A DNA stretch of 64,000 nucleotides. It comes from Hydrogenophaga palleronii NBRC 102513. Lineage in GTDB: Bacteria; Pseudomonadota; Gammaproteobacteria; Burkholderiales; Burkholderiaceae_C. The stretch covers positions 84,608-148,607 of the forward strand of contig NZ_BCTJ01000007.1 in the NCBI RefSeq assembly GCF_001571225.1, read 5' to 3'. The number at the start of each line of letters is the position of its first letter. Within the stretch, counting starts at the first letter, position 1. This document shows, one piece after another, positions 40,448 through 48,630 of the stretch. The notes below the pieces were generated by a model. That model did not search any database, had not been told where the DNA came from, and saw nothing but the letters and a program-made list of their open reading frames with translations. A program made the position numbers and the translations under genes.

Positions 40448-41428
40448 TCAGTGGCCTCCCGCCTTTTCCACGCGAAGGCGCGGATCAACCGCGAAGTACA
40501 GCAGATCAACCACCAGGTTGATCACCACGAAGATCAGCGCGATCAGGCACAGGTAGGCCGCCATCACCGGGATGTCGGCAAAGGTCACGGCCTGGATGAA
40601 CAGCAGGCCCATGCCGGGCCACTGGAACACGGTCTCGGTGATGATGGCAAAGGCAATCAGGCCACCGAGCTGCAGGCCGGTGATGGTCATCACCGGCACC
40701 AGGGTGTTCTTCAGCGCGTGGCCAAAGTGCACGGCGCGGTCGCTCAGGCCGCGGGCGCGGGCGAACTTGATGTAGTCGGTGCGCAGCACCTCGAGCATTT
40801 CGGCGCGCACCAGCCGCATGATGAGCGTGAGCTGGAAGATCGCCAGCGTGATCGCCGGCAGGGTGATGTGGTGCCAGCCCTTGGCGCTGAGCAGGCCGGT
40901 GGACCACCAGCCGATCTGCGTCACCTCACCGCGGCCGAAGCTCGGGAACCAGCCCAGCGTGACGGCAAACACGAGGATCAGCAGGATGCCGATCAGGAAC
41001 GTGGGCAGCGACACGCCCAGCAGCGAGACCGTCATGAACACCTGGCTCATGAAGCTGCCGCGCTTGAGCGCCGCGTACACGCCCATCGGGATGCCGACTG
41101 CCAACGCCAGCACGGCGGCAACCAGGGCCAGCTCGATGGTGGCCGGCAGGCGCTCGCCAATCAGGCGCGACACCTTGGCACCCTGCCGCAACGACAGGCC
41201 GAACTCGCCCTACGCCGCGTTGACCAGGAAGTGGCCGAACTGCACGATGAAGGGTTGATCCAGGCCCAGGTCGGCGCGCAGCTCGCGGATCTGCTCGGGC
41301 GTGGCGTCCTGCCCCAGCAGGAAGACGACCGGGTCGCCCACATACTGGAACAGCATGAAGGAGATCAGTGCCACGCTGACCATGACGACAACGGCCTGCG
41401 CCAGTCGCCGAAGAATGAATGCAAACAT
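40448..41428 (-). pseudogene. dppB: DppB-type permease interrupted by an in-frame TAG
   Basis: The frame from 41428 to 40448 encodes a complete DppB/OppB permease of 326 codons: N-terminus MFAFILRRLAQAVVVMVSVA, the LRADLGLDQPFIVQFGHFLV region, the EAA loop around YIKFARARGLSDRAVHFG and the C-terminus. It is broken once, by TAG at 41212-41210, between LVNAA and GEFGLSLRQ. A single C-to-T change from CAG (Gln) would explain it, and both halves stay in the same frame without other damage. It may be a recent pseudogene, a read-through gene or a sequencing error. Restart at a TTG (41191) would lack the first helix. Confidence 0.9.
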
Positions 41429-41492
41429 CGTGTGAAAAATGAAGAGAGGGTCGCCCCATGCGGTGCACGACCCCCAAACCGATTGACGAAAA

Positions 41493-43079
41493 TCAGTTTA
41501 CCTTGATCAGGCGCCAGTCCAGGCGGTTGTCCGCACGGTGCACCACGTCGATGTTCTTCTTCATGGCCCAGGGAATGATCTGGTTGTACAAGGGAATGTG
41601 CGACACATCCTGGTTCTGCAGCGCCAGCGCCTTCGTCAGCAGCTCGGTGCGCAGCTTCAGATCGGTTTCTTTCTTCGTCCGTTCGACCAGTGCGTCCATC
41701 TGCGGATTGCTGTAACGGCCCACGTTGTAGTTGCCGTCACCGCCCACGCCGACGGAGCGCGTTAACGACTGCAAGCTGTACAACGCGTCAAAGGTCGGCA
41801 CGCCCCAGCCCAGCATGTAGATGCTCGCCTCGTAGCGCTGGATCATGGGGAAATAGGTCACCAGCGGCAGCGTTCGCAACTTGGCCTTGACACCAATGCG
41901 CGCCCACATCGCTGTGACCGCCTGGCAGATCGCTTCGTCGTTGATATAGCGGTTGTTAGGGCACGCGAAGTCCACCTCGAAACCGTCCTGGTAGCCGGCA
42001 TCGGCCAGCAGTTTCTTCGCCGCATCCACGTCGAACGGATAGCGCTTGTGCACGGCTTCCGACCAGCCGTTCACCTGGGGTGCCACCAGAGCACCCGTGG
42101 CCTGCCCCAGTCCGCGCAGGCTCACGCGGGTGATGGTGTTGATGTCAATGCCCTGGTACAGCGCCTGACGCACACGCTGGTCCTTCAGCGGGTTTTTGCC
42201 TTTGACGTTGCTGCCCGGCAATTCGTCCCGGAACTGGTCCATGCCAAAGAAGATCGTGCGGTTCTCGATCCCGTCGATCACCTTGAGCGCGGCGTTCGAG
42301 CGAACACGGGGCAAATCCTGAGGACTCGGATCGAGAACGAAATCCACTTCGCCCGACAGCAGCGCCGCCATGCGCGTGGCCACCGCCTTGACCGGTGTGT
42401 AGACGATTTCCGTCACGTTGCCTTCGGACTTGCCCCACCAGTTGGGGTTCCTGGTGAGCACGAGCCTCTGATCCGGTTGCCATTCCTTGAACACAAAGGG
42501 GCCGGTGCCCATGGCGTTGCGGTGCGCGAAATTCTCGTCTTGCGTCTTGATGTCTTTCGGCTGCGTCGAATTGTTTTTCTCCGCCCACGCCTTGCTCATC
42601 ATGCGCAGCTCGGTCAACTGGTTGAGCAGCACCGGGTTGGGGTCGACGGTGAAGATATCGATGGTGTTGGCGTCCACCTTGACCACACGATCGATGCCCT
42701 GGGCATAGACGCCGAAGTTCGAGGTTTTGGTCATGGCACGCTGGATCGAGAACACCGCGTCGTCGGCAGAGAACGTCGATCCGTCGTGGAATTTCACGCC
42801 CGTGCGCAGGTTCACTCTGAGCTGCGTCGGGGACACCTGCTGCCAGGCGGTTGCCAGAACCGGCTCTGGCTTGAAGGTCTTGCTGTTGTAGTAAACGAGA
42901 GACTCGTACACCGAGGCGTGCACGCCATTGCCCAGGGCATTGTTCTGCGAATGAATGTCCCAGGTGGGGATGTCACTGGCACTGGTCCACTTGAATGTCT
43001 TGGCCTGCAGTCCCATCGCTGTCGCGGCAAGGGCAGCACCCAAAACGACCACACGCGTCGATTTGAAGGTTTGTTTCAT
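41493..43079 (-). CDS. Peptide ABC transporter substrate-binding protein (family 5), copy 2
   Basis: 528-residue SBP_bac_5 protein, first gene of the peptide importer operon. Signal peptide MKQTFKSTRVVVLGAALAAT (cleaved near LQAKTFKW), LRVNLRTGVKFHDGSTFSADD and a C-terminal AMKKNIDVVHRADNRLDW. Paralogue of the protein at 37574-39160, with lower GC and less biased codons than its neighbours. The ATG at 43079 is preferred over an upstream start at 43139 because it begins a normal signal peptide. Confidence 0.92.
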   Translation of the reverse strand: MKQTFKSTRVVVLGAALAATAMGLQAKTFKWTSASDIPTWDIHSQNNALGNGVHASVYESLVYYNSKTFKPEPVLATAWQQVSPTQLRVNLRTGVKFHDGSTFSADDAVFSIQRAMTKTSNFGVYAQGIDRVVKVDANTIDIFTVDPNPVLLNQLTELRMMSKAWAEKNNSTQPKDIKTQDENFAHRNAMGTGPFVFKEWQPDQRLVLTRNPNWWGKSEGNVTEIVYTPVKAVATRMAALLSGEVDFVLDPSPQDLPRVRSNAALKVIDGIENRTIFFGMDQFRDELPGSNVKGKNPLKDQRVRQALYQGIDINTITRVSLRGLGQATGALVAPQVNGWSEAVHKRYPFDVDAAKKLLADAGYQDGFEVDFACPNNRYINDEAICQAVTAMWARIGVKAKLRTLPLVTYFPMIQRYEASIYMLGWGVPTFDALYSLQSLTRSVGVGGDGNYNVGRYSNPQMDALVERTKKETDLKLRTELLTKALALQNQDVSHIPLYNQIIPWAMKKNIDVVHRADNRLDWRLIKVN

Positions 43080-43258
43080 CGTTGACACCTGAAATAAATA
43101 TGGTGCCTCACTATGCAACAAACGCTCCCCGCAAAGCACAGGAGTAACCCGCGTCCGACCGGGATGCCTTCACCACGCTCAGGTGAGTGATAAGGAATCT
43201 TCCACGCTGTCCAGGCCACCGCCTCACCGCACTCCAGGGGGTACCCCGGGGAGCACCC

Positions 43259-44140
43259 TCAGTCCACCGCGTGCTCCAGCAACAACGAGCCGTACCAAGC
43301 GGTGAGCCGGCTGTTGGTGTTGTCGGTGTCCGTCATCAGTCCGACCTGCAGCAAAGGCCCGGGCTCTTCGCCAAACACCTGGCGAAAGTCCGCCCGCACG
43401 TCGCGCACATGGTCACGCCAGACGCCCACGTGGGTGGTGCCACTGTCGATCACCAGTTTGCGGATGCTGTCGGTGCGCGAATTCACCACCACGGAGCCCG
43501 GTGCGTCCTTGGCACTCCACACGTACACCAGGGAGGCGTACGGCAGGGGTTCGCCCGTCAACAAACGGCTCATGTCCGACAGGCGATGGTTGCGCGCGCT
43601 CCATCGGCTGCGATCACCATCAAACGCCAACACGATGCGCACCGCAGCGTCGGCCTGTGCCGCCACCGCCAGATCGGCGTTCAGGGGCAGACCATTGATG
43701 CGCCACGAAAACGACAGATGCCCCGGCGACATCAGAGGCGGCTCGAAACGCTGACGCAGGATGCTCACCGACTGGTTGGCCTGCACCCGCAACGCGGTCC
43801 GGCCCTGGGATTGCACCGGTTCGAACGCCGCATGGCGTTTGCCGGGAAGCAAAAAAGGCTCCCACGGCGCATGCGCCTCCGGTGTGGTCAACAACAGGCC
43901 TGCCGCCTTCTCCAGCGCAGGGCTCGCGGCCCGAGATGTGGAGCCGGATTCGATGGGCGTATCACCATCTGCGGCCCACTCCTCCTCTATCGCAAGCGGC
44001 CCGGCACATCCCCCCAGCATCAGCGTCGCCAGCAAGGCCAGACCGGCCACTGTGGATCGCCAGGGTTCTGAGGCATTCGCACGTTCGTTCGGGCGGGAGG
44101 GGGAAATAGGAGCGAGGCCAGCAGAAAGCGTAAAAAACAT
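43259..44140 (-). CDS. DUF3047-domain lipoprotein
   Basis: 293-residue protein with a long N-terminal region followed by a signal helix and lipobox (LLATLMLGGC, Cys near residue 45). The rest has the DUF3047 pattern: LSFSWRINGLPL, ADAAVRIVLAFDGDRSRW, LTGEPLPYASLVYVWSAKD, SRTDSIRKLVIDSG, and the C-terminal GLMTDTDNTNSRLTAWYG. Function unknown; probably a beta-rich periplasmic domain on a lipid anchor. Its unusually long n-region leaves the start uncertain. Divergent from the ComEA-like gene. Confidence 0.82.
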   Translation of the reverse strand: MFFTLSAGLAPISPSRPNERANASEPWRSTVAGLALLATLMLGGCAGPLAIEEEWAADGDTPIESGSTSRAASPALEKAAGLLLTTPEAHAPWEPFLLPGKRHAAFEPVQSQGRTALRVQANQSVSILRQRFEPPLMSPGHLSFSWRINGLPLNADLAVAAQADAAVRIVLAFDGDRSRWSARNHRLSDMSRLLTGEPLPYASLVYVWSAKDAPGSVVVNSRTDSIRKLVIDSGTTHVGVWRDHVRDVRADFRQVFGEEPGPLLQVGLMTDTDNTNSRLTAWYGSLLLEHAVD

Positions 44141-44289
44141 TAAATAGATACTTTTGAATCAATTTAAAGATTAATTTTTTAATCTTTAGAACTATATTTA
44201 CAGCCGAAGCCATTCAGCTTCAACGGTGCCGTCCGCGCTTCTCACCGCCAGGTCACACCGTCAATCAACCATTCAGAACGGGGGAATCG
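44141..44289. promoter_or_regulatory. AT-rich divergent promoter region with inverted repeat
   Basis: 149 bp, the most AT-rich stretch in the window. It holds an inverted repeat of 10-bp arms, TAAAGATTAA / TTAATCTTTA (44165-44188) around TTTT. Located between two outward-facing genes, it could be an operator for both. Confidence 0.45.
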
Positions 44290-44625
44290 ATGATCAAAAG
44301 AATCTTGAGCACTGTGCTGCTGTCGCTACTGGCGACCGCAAGTATCGCGGCAGTGGACATCAACACAGCGACCGAAGCCGACCTCGACAGTGTCAAGGGC
44401 ATCGGACCCGGCACATCCACCAAAATCCTGGAAGCCCGCAAAGCTTCGTCCTTCAAAGACTGGGGCGACGTCATGCAAAGGGTATCGGGCATCGGTGACA
44501 AACGCGCGGCCAAACTGTCCGCAGAAGGCCTGACCGTCAACGGCGCGGTATACAAGCCTTCGGACAAATCTGCCGTGGAAAAGGGCGCTGCGGACAAGAA
44601 AGCGAAGGCGCCCTCCTCAAAGTAG
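44290..44625 (+). CDS. ComEA-like helix-hairpin-helix protein
   Basis: 111-residue secreted protein: signal peptide MIKRILSTVLLSLLATASIA, then a helix-hairpin-helix pair (VDINTATEADLDSVKGIGPG and VMQRVSGIGDKRAAKLS), and a Lys/Ala-rich tail. Such proteins bind double-stranded DNA in the periplasm during natural transformation, which fits the type IV pilus genes at the left of the window, although they are far apart. A role limited to DNA binding is inferred. Confidence 0.86.
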   Translation: MIKRILSTVLLSLLATASIAAVDINTATEADLDSVKGIGPGTSTKILEARKASSFKDWGDVMQRVSGIGDKRAAKLSAEGLTVNGAVYKPSDKSAVEKGAADKKAKAPSSK

Positions 44626-44678
44626 GCAACGAAAGCTGGTCACTCGGCGAACAAGTCCGCTCGAGTCCAGCCATAAAA

Positions 44679-44709
44679 AAAACCCACCGTGTTGCCACGG
44701 TGGGTTTTT
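44679..44709. terminator. Bidirectional intrinsic terminator between comEA-like gene and porin 1
   Basis: Stem AACCCACCGTG (44681-44691) / CACGGTGGGTT (44696-44706) with a 4-nt loop, T-run on the plus strand and an A-run of eight before it, giving a T-run for minus-strand transcripts. It can end both convergent genes. Confidence 0.9.
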
Positions 44710-44747
44710 GACTTCTTATCTTCAGCTGATCAACATCAGCTCAGGAT

Positions 44748-45734
44748 TTAGAAGGTGTGTTGCATGCCCACGGCGAAGATACGATCCTTCTCGGTCTTCA
44801 CACCAGCGGCGTTCTTTTCGCTGCTTGCGTTCAGGCCAGCGTACGTGGTGGTGCGCTTGGACAGTGCATAGGTCACAGCAACACCAGCGCCGGTGCGCTT
44901 GGCGTTGCCAGCGGCCGCATTGTCCTTGGAACGCGACACGCCGCCCGACAGGGTCACGGCCGACGACAGCGGCACGTCCACGCCAACCTGCGCGTCGGTC
45001 GCCTTGCCGGTACTCAGTTTGACTTGGCCCACGCTGGCCAGCAGCTTCACAGCACCGAAATCGTACGCACCGCCGAGGTGGGTGATCTTCAGATCATTGG
45101 GAGCAGCGAAATCGTTTTGCACTTGGTAAGCAAAGTTCACCAAGAGCGGGCCACCGTTGTAGCTTGCGGAGAAATCGGCGATGTCGGTCTTGACAGCTGC
45201 GACTTCGTCCAGCGAGTAAGTGCCGGCAAAGCTGAAGCCACCGAAGCTGGGCGACACGTACTTGAGGGTGTTGCCCGGGTTGGATGCGTACAGAGCCTTC
45301 ACAGCCGACACATTGTTGCTGGAAGAGAAGCGCGAATCGAAACCGCTGTTGGTGGCGCCGAGCACGTCGTCCATCGCGGTCCACACGTTACCCACGGTGA
45401 CCGTACCGAAACCGCCGGACAGACCCACGTACGATTGACGGGCGAAAGCCGTGCCAGCACCTGCGGTGCCATTGCTTGCGTCAAAGCCTTGTTCCAGACG
45501 GAAGATGGCCTTCAGACCGCCACCCAGGTCTTCGGAACCGGTCAGGCCCCAACGGCTGGTGTTCAGGTTGCCGGAGTCCAGACGGGTCACCGACTTTTGC
45601 TTGACGCCGCCAATGGTCTGGCTGGAGGACGACACGGACGCGTCGATCAAGCCGTACAGCGTGACGCTGGATTGGGCTTGAGCCACACCGGCCACGGAGC
45701 CAAGAACTGCCAGAGCAATCAGGGATTTTTTCAT
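44748..45734 (-). CDS. Gram-negative trimeric porin 1
   Basis: 328-residue general porin of the beta-proteobacterial type. Signal peptide MKKSLIALAVLGSVAGVAQA, then SSVTLYGLIDASV, the GSEDLGGGLKAIFRLEQGF segment and a C-terminal beta strand ending in Phe (VGMQHTF), the BAM recognition signature. Passive diffusion channel for small hydrophilic solutes. Less GC-rich and strongly codon-biased, as for an abundant protein. Followed by a second porin on the same strand. Confidence 0.94.
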   Translation of the reverse strand: MKKSLIALAVLGSVAGVAQAQSSVTLYGLIDASVSSSSQTIGGVKQKSVTRLDSGNLNTSRWGLTGSEDLGGGLKAIFRLEQGFDASNGTAGAGTAFARQSYVGLSGGFGTVTVGNVWTAMDDVLGATNSGFDSRFSSSNNVSAVKALYASNPGNTLKYVSPSFGGFSFAGTYSLDEVAAVKTDIADFSASYNGGPLLVNFAYQVQNDFAAPNDLKITHLGGAYDFGAVKLLASVGQVKLSTGKATDAQVGVDVPLSSAVTLSGGVSRSKDNAAAGNAKRTGAGVAVTYALSKRTTTYAGLNASSEKNAAGVKTEKDRIFAVGMQHTF

Positions 45735-45930
45735 GGTTACTTCCTTAAGAGTATTGCGGTGACAAACACCACAAAGTTAGAAAACTGACCAACGCATCGT
45801 AGGACGAAAGACCTTGACGCTAAGGGTAAGCCCTGAAAAACGGGGTGAATTACGGCATTTTCGTTGCCACGACGCAACAAACAAGCTGGATTGACACAAG
45901 GCGGCAACCGTCGGCCGCGCCCAAAAAAAG
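45735..45930. promoter_or_regulatory. Leader/promoter region of porin 1
   Basis: About 200 bp between porin 1 and the terminator of porin 2. It should contain the porin 1 promoter and 5' leader; a GGAAG-type ribosome-binding site precedes the ATG. No distinct operator recognised. Confidence 0.35.
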
Positions 45931-45962
45931 AAAACCGCCTGCTCTTGCGAGCAGGCGGTTTT
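45931..45962. terminator. Intrinsic terminator of porin 2
   Basis: Fourteen-bp stem AAAACCGCCTGCTC / GAGCAGGCGGTTTT with loop TTGC. On the minus strand a run of seven T follows, ending porin 2 transcripts before porin 1. Confidence 0.92.
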
Positions 45963-45998
45963 GACTGCCGATTCAGCTGGCTCTAGGCCAGCGGAAGA

Positions 45999-46955
45999 TC
46001 AGAAGTTGTGGGCCAGACCCACACCCCAGCCAGTGATGGCCTTGTCTGCAGGCGAGCCATTGAAACCAACCAGAGCGTTCTTTTTGTTGCCCACGTTCAC
46101 GTAAGCCGTGGTGCGCTTGCTCAGGAAGTACTTGTAACCGCCGTGGATCACGCGCGTCGTGCCCGCGCCGACTTCGCTGCGGTCATAGGAAGCCCACAGT
46201 TGACCAGCGCCCAAAGGCACGGTCACGCCCAGGCCCCAGGTGTTGTCGGCGTCCGAAGCGACGTTCGAGCGGTCGGTGTAGGTGAACAGCAGCTTCGCAA
46301 CGTTGAAGTCATACGAGGCAGCGATCAGGTTCAGTGAATTCACAGTTGCGCCTGGAACGCCTGCTGCCAGCTTGGAGTGAGCGAAGTTCACGACCAGAGG
46401 GCCGGCTGCGTAGCTCAGGCCAACGCCGCGGTGGGCGCTGGCGCCTGCCACTTCGGAAGGAGCGTACGAAATCTGACCGGAGAAACCACCGAAGTTCGGG
46501 GTCGTGTACAGCACTTGGTTGGAAACGTACACACCGTCGGTTTCAACGGTATTGGCACGCGTTTGGTAACCGGTCACACCCTTGGTGCTGTTGGCGGTCA
46601 AAGCGTAGAAGAACGTTGGGTTGAACGAACGGCCCAGTTTGATGGAACCGAAACCGCCTTGCAGGCCCACGAACATGTCGTTGTTGCCCAGCACGTTGCC
46701 GTTGGTGGTGCCTTCGTCAGCATTGAACGAGGTCGACACCTTGAAGATAGCCTTCAGGCCGCCACCCAGGTCTTCCGCGCCGGAGATGGTCCAGTTGCTG
46801 GTGCCCAGGCGGCTGGATTCCATACGCAGCGGGCTGTTGGCGCCGCCACGGTCTTCAAGGCCGACGTCAACGGTGCCGCTCAGGGTCACGCTGGATTGTG
46901 CGAAGGAGGCGCTGGCAGCAGCCACAGCGGCCAGAGCGATCAGGGTCTTTTTCAT
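45999..46955 (-). CDS. Gram-negative trimeric porin 2
   Basis: 318-residue porin, paralogue of porin 1. Signal peptide MKKTLIALAAVAAASASFAQ, SSVTLSGTVDVGL, the shared GAEDLGGGLKAIFKVSTSF segment and C-terminal VGLAHNF. The ATG at 46955 is five codons inside a longer open frame; it gives the standard MKK signal peptide and follows a GGAGA ribosome-binding site. Each porin has its own terminator, so they are independent units. Confidence 0.94.
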   Translation of the reverse strand: MKKTLIALAAVAAASASFAQSSVTLSGTVDVGLEDRGGANSPLRMESSRLGTSNWTISGAEDLGGGLKAIFKVSTSFNADEGTTNGNVLGNNDMFVGLQGGFGSIKLGRSFNPTFFYALTANSTKGVTGYQTRANTVETDGVYVSNQVLYTTPNFGGFSGQISYAPSEVAGASAHRGVGLSYAAGPLVVNFAHSKLAAGVPGATVNSLNLIAASYDFNVAKLLFTYTDRSNVASDADNTWGLGVTVPLGAGQLWASYDRSEVGAGTTRVIHGGYKYFLSKRTTAYVNVGNKKNALVGFNGSPADKAITGWGVGLAHNF

Positions 46956-47279
46956 GGAAGGGTTCTCCAAGGGTTGATGTAAGGGCCTGCGGTCTTTGCC
47001 GCTGAGCCAACCTCCATTTCGGAAGCTGGGCTGATTGCATCAGAAAGTTACGAATGACGCCATGGTGGAAAACGCTTTTGGCGCTCTGTACATGCAGTTT
47101 CGTTGCACCTATGCCACGTAGTTAGTAGTTACCCGAATATGGATATGCGACCTATCGACGGTTCATGCGATTCAGAGCCACTCCAGCTCTCGCACTCGGG
47201 GCAAGTCCTGCATCGTCCCGGACAGCCCGCAAACCGTGGCAGCATGTAGCCCAAATCAGACACAGAACACGAGCGAACC
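46956..47279. other. Divergent spacer between porin 2 and coq7
   Basis: 324 bp without a coding signal. It must carry the leftward porin 2 promoter and the rightward coq7 promoter. It is moderately AT-rich in the middle (around 47100-47150). No repeat, operator or RNA structure recognised. Confidence 0.4.
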
Positions 47280-47939
47280 ATGACCGCCTCCACCGATGCA
47301 CTCCTGAACGCCGCCGACGCGGCCTTGCGAACCCTGTTTGTGGCGCCTCGGGCGTCGCGCGGCTGCCCCACCTTGCCTGAGAAGCCGACCGACCCCGAGC
47401 TCAACGTTGCGGAACGGCAACTGTCTGGCGCGCTGATGCGCGTCAACCATGTGGGTGAGGTGTGTGCACAGGCGCTTTACACCGCGCAGGCGCTGGCCGC
47501 GCGCCGGCCACTCGGGGCGCGAGCCGCCGATGAAGCCCTGGCGCAGCAACTCGAAGCCGCTGGCCAGGAAGAAACCGATCACCTCGCCTGGACCCAGGAG
47601 CGCCTGGACGAGCTGGGCGACCGGGTGTCGCTGCTCAACCCGGTCTGGTACGCCGGGGCGTTTGGCCTGGGCCTGGTCGCGGGTTACCTCGGGCGTGGCC
47701 CGAGTCTGGGCTTTGTGGTGGAAACCGAACGGCAGGTCGAAGCCCACCTGGCGAGCCACATGGACCGCCTGCCGCCCGGCGACCACGCCTCACGCGCCAT
47801 CGTGGCGCAGATGAAAGACGATGAAGCGCGTCATGCCGAGGATGCCCAGCGGGCTGGGGCCGTGGAACTGCCGACGCCAGTGAAGGCGCTGATGCGCGCG
47901 GCGGCCAAGGTGATGACGACGGTGGCACACCGCATCTGA
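47280..47939 (+). CDS. coq7: Coq7, ubiquinone biosynthesis diiron hydroxylase
   Basis: 219-residue membrane-associated diiron monooxygenase that adds the C6 hydroxyl in ubiquinone synthesis. Iron ligands are visible in [17 protein letters not shown] (Glu/His), EETDHL and [10 protein letters not shown]. The hydrophobic [13 protein letters not shown] stretch is the membrane contact. Length and motif order match the Coq7/YhdJ-type proteins of beta-proteobacteria. Convergent with the OsmC-like gene. Confidence 0.95.
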   Translation: MTASTDALLNAADAALRTLFVAPRASRGCPTLPEKPTDPELNVAERQLSGALMRVNHVGEVCAQALYTAQALAARRPLGARAADEALAQQLEAAGQEETDHLAWTQERLDELGDRVSLLNPVWYAGAFGLGLVAGYLGRGPSLGFVVETERQVEAHLASHMDRLPPGDHASRAIVAQMKDDEARHAEDAQRAGAVELPTPVKALMRAAAKVMTTVAHRI

Positions 47940-47960
47940 ACCGCGCGCCTCCGGGGCCGT

Positions 47961-48410
47961 TCACGCCTCGGTCAGGTCAAAACTGGTGGTGATGTCGGCG
48001 GTTTTGCCCAGCATGATGCTGGCGGAGCAGTACTTGTCGTGGCTCATGGCGATAGCACGTTCCACGGCAAGCGCCGGAATGCCTTTGCCGCTGACCGTGA
48101 AGTGCATGTGGATCTTGGTGAACACCTTGGGATCAACTTCGGCGCGCTCGGTGGTGAGCTTGACGCTGCAGCCACGCACGTCGTGGCGGCCGCGCTTGAG
48201 AATCAGCACCACGTCATAGGCCGTGCAACCACCGGTGCCGGCCAAGACGGTTTCCATGGGGCGCGCGGCGAGGTTGGCACCGCCGTTTTCGGGTTTCGCT
48301 GCGTCAGGCGCACCGTCCATGGTGAGCACATGGCCTGAGCCGGTTTCGGCCACAAAACCCATGTGGGAGCGGGTGCCGGCCGAGCCGGTCCAGGTGACGG
48401 TGCATTCCAT
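47961..48410 (-). CDS. OsmC-family protein (YhfA-like)
   Basis: 149-residue OsmC/Ohr-fold protein. The two redox-active cysteines of the family are in GTGGCTAYDVV and DKYCSASIM, and RPMETVLAG precedes the first. It resembles the YhfA branch more than Ohr. A thiol-dependent peroxidase role is possible but unproven. The ATG at 48410 (MECTVTWTG) is preferred over one 13 codons upstream. Confidence 0.88.
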   Translation of the reverse strand: MECTVTWTGSAGTRSHMGFVAETGSGHVLTMDGAPDAAKPENGGANLAARPMETVLAGTGGCTAYDVVLILKRGRHDVRGCSVKLTTERAEVDPKVFTKIHMHFTVSGKGIPALAVERAIAMSHDKYCSASIMLGKTADITTSFDLTEA

Positions 48411-48485
48411 GTTGTGTCCTGTCGTGAAATATCCAACGGTATTGGGCAAAGCGCTCTAAAAAGCATAGAAATACGCGGCGCGATG

Positions 48486-48598
48486 TTGCAACGCAGCATG
48501 GCCGCGTTATACTGGCGCCATTGTATTTACGGTTGTCTCCTCTACCCTCCACGGGTGGATTTAAGCCCGGTCTGGTTCTGCCAGCCCGGGCTTTTTTT
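48486..48598 (+). ncRNA. Short terminated transcription unit or attenuated leader upstream of ilvA
   Basis: A promoter-like pair TTGCAA (48486-48491) and TATACT (48508-48513), 16 bp apart, would start RNA near 48520. About 45 nt later comes a strong terminator hairpin: AAGCCCGG (48563-48570) with CCGGGCTT (48586-48593), an inner CTGG/CCAG stem and seven T. The RNA would be about 80 nt. It is either a small RNA or a transcription-attenuated leader of ilvA, whose ATG is 32 bp past the T-run. A small hairpin (ACCC-TCCAC-GGGT or TCCAC-GG-GTGGA, mutually exclusive) lies in its 5' part. Confidence 0.5.
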
Positions 48599-48630
48599 CG
48601 CCGTCGATATGATGTGCGCCAAGGAACACC

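Noticed and set aside
48522..48566. Leader peptide rich in Ile/Val (IVFTVVSSTLHGWI) ahead of the ilvA terminator
   Set aside because: The frame has no ATG, GTG or TTG start with a ribosome-binding site; it would need an ATT start. Left as a curiosity only.
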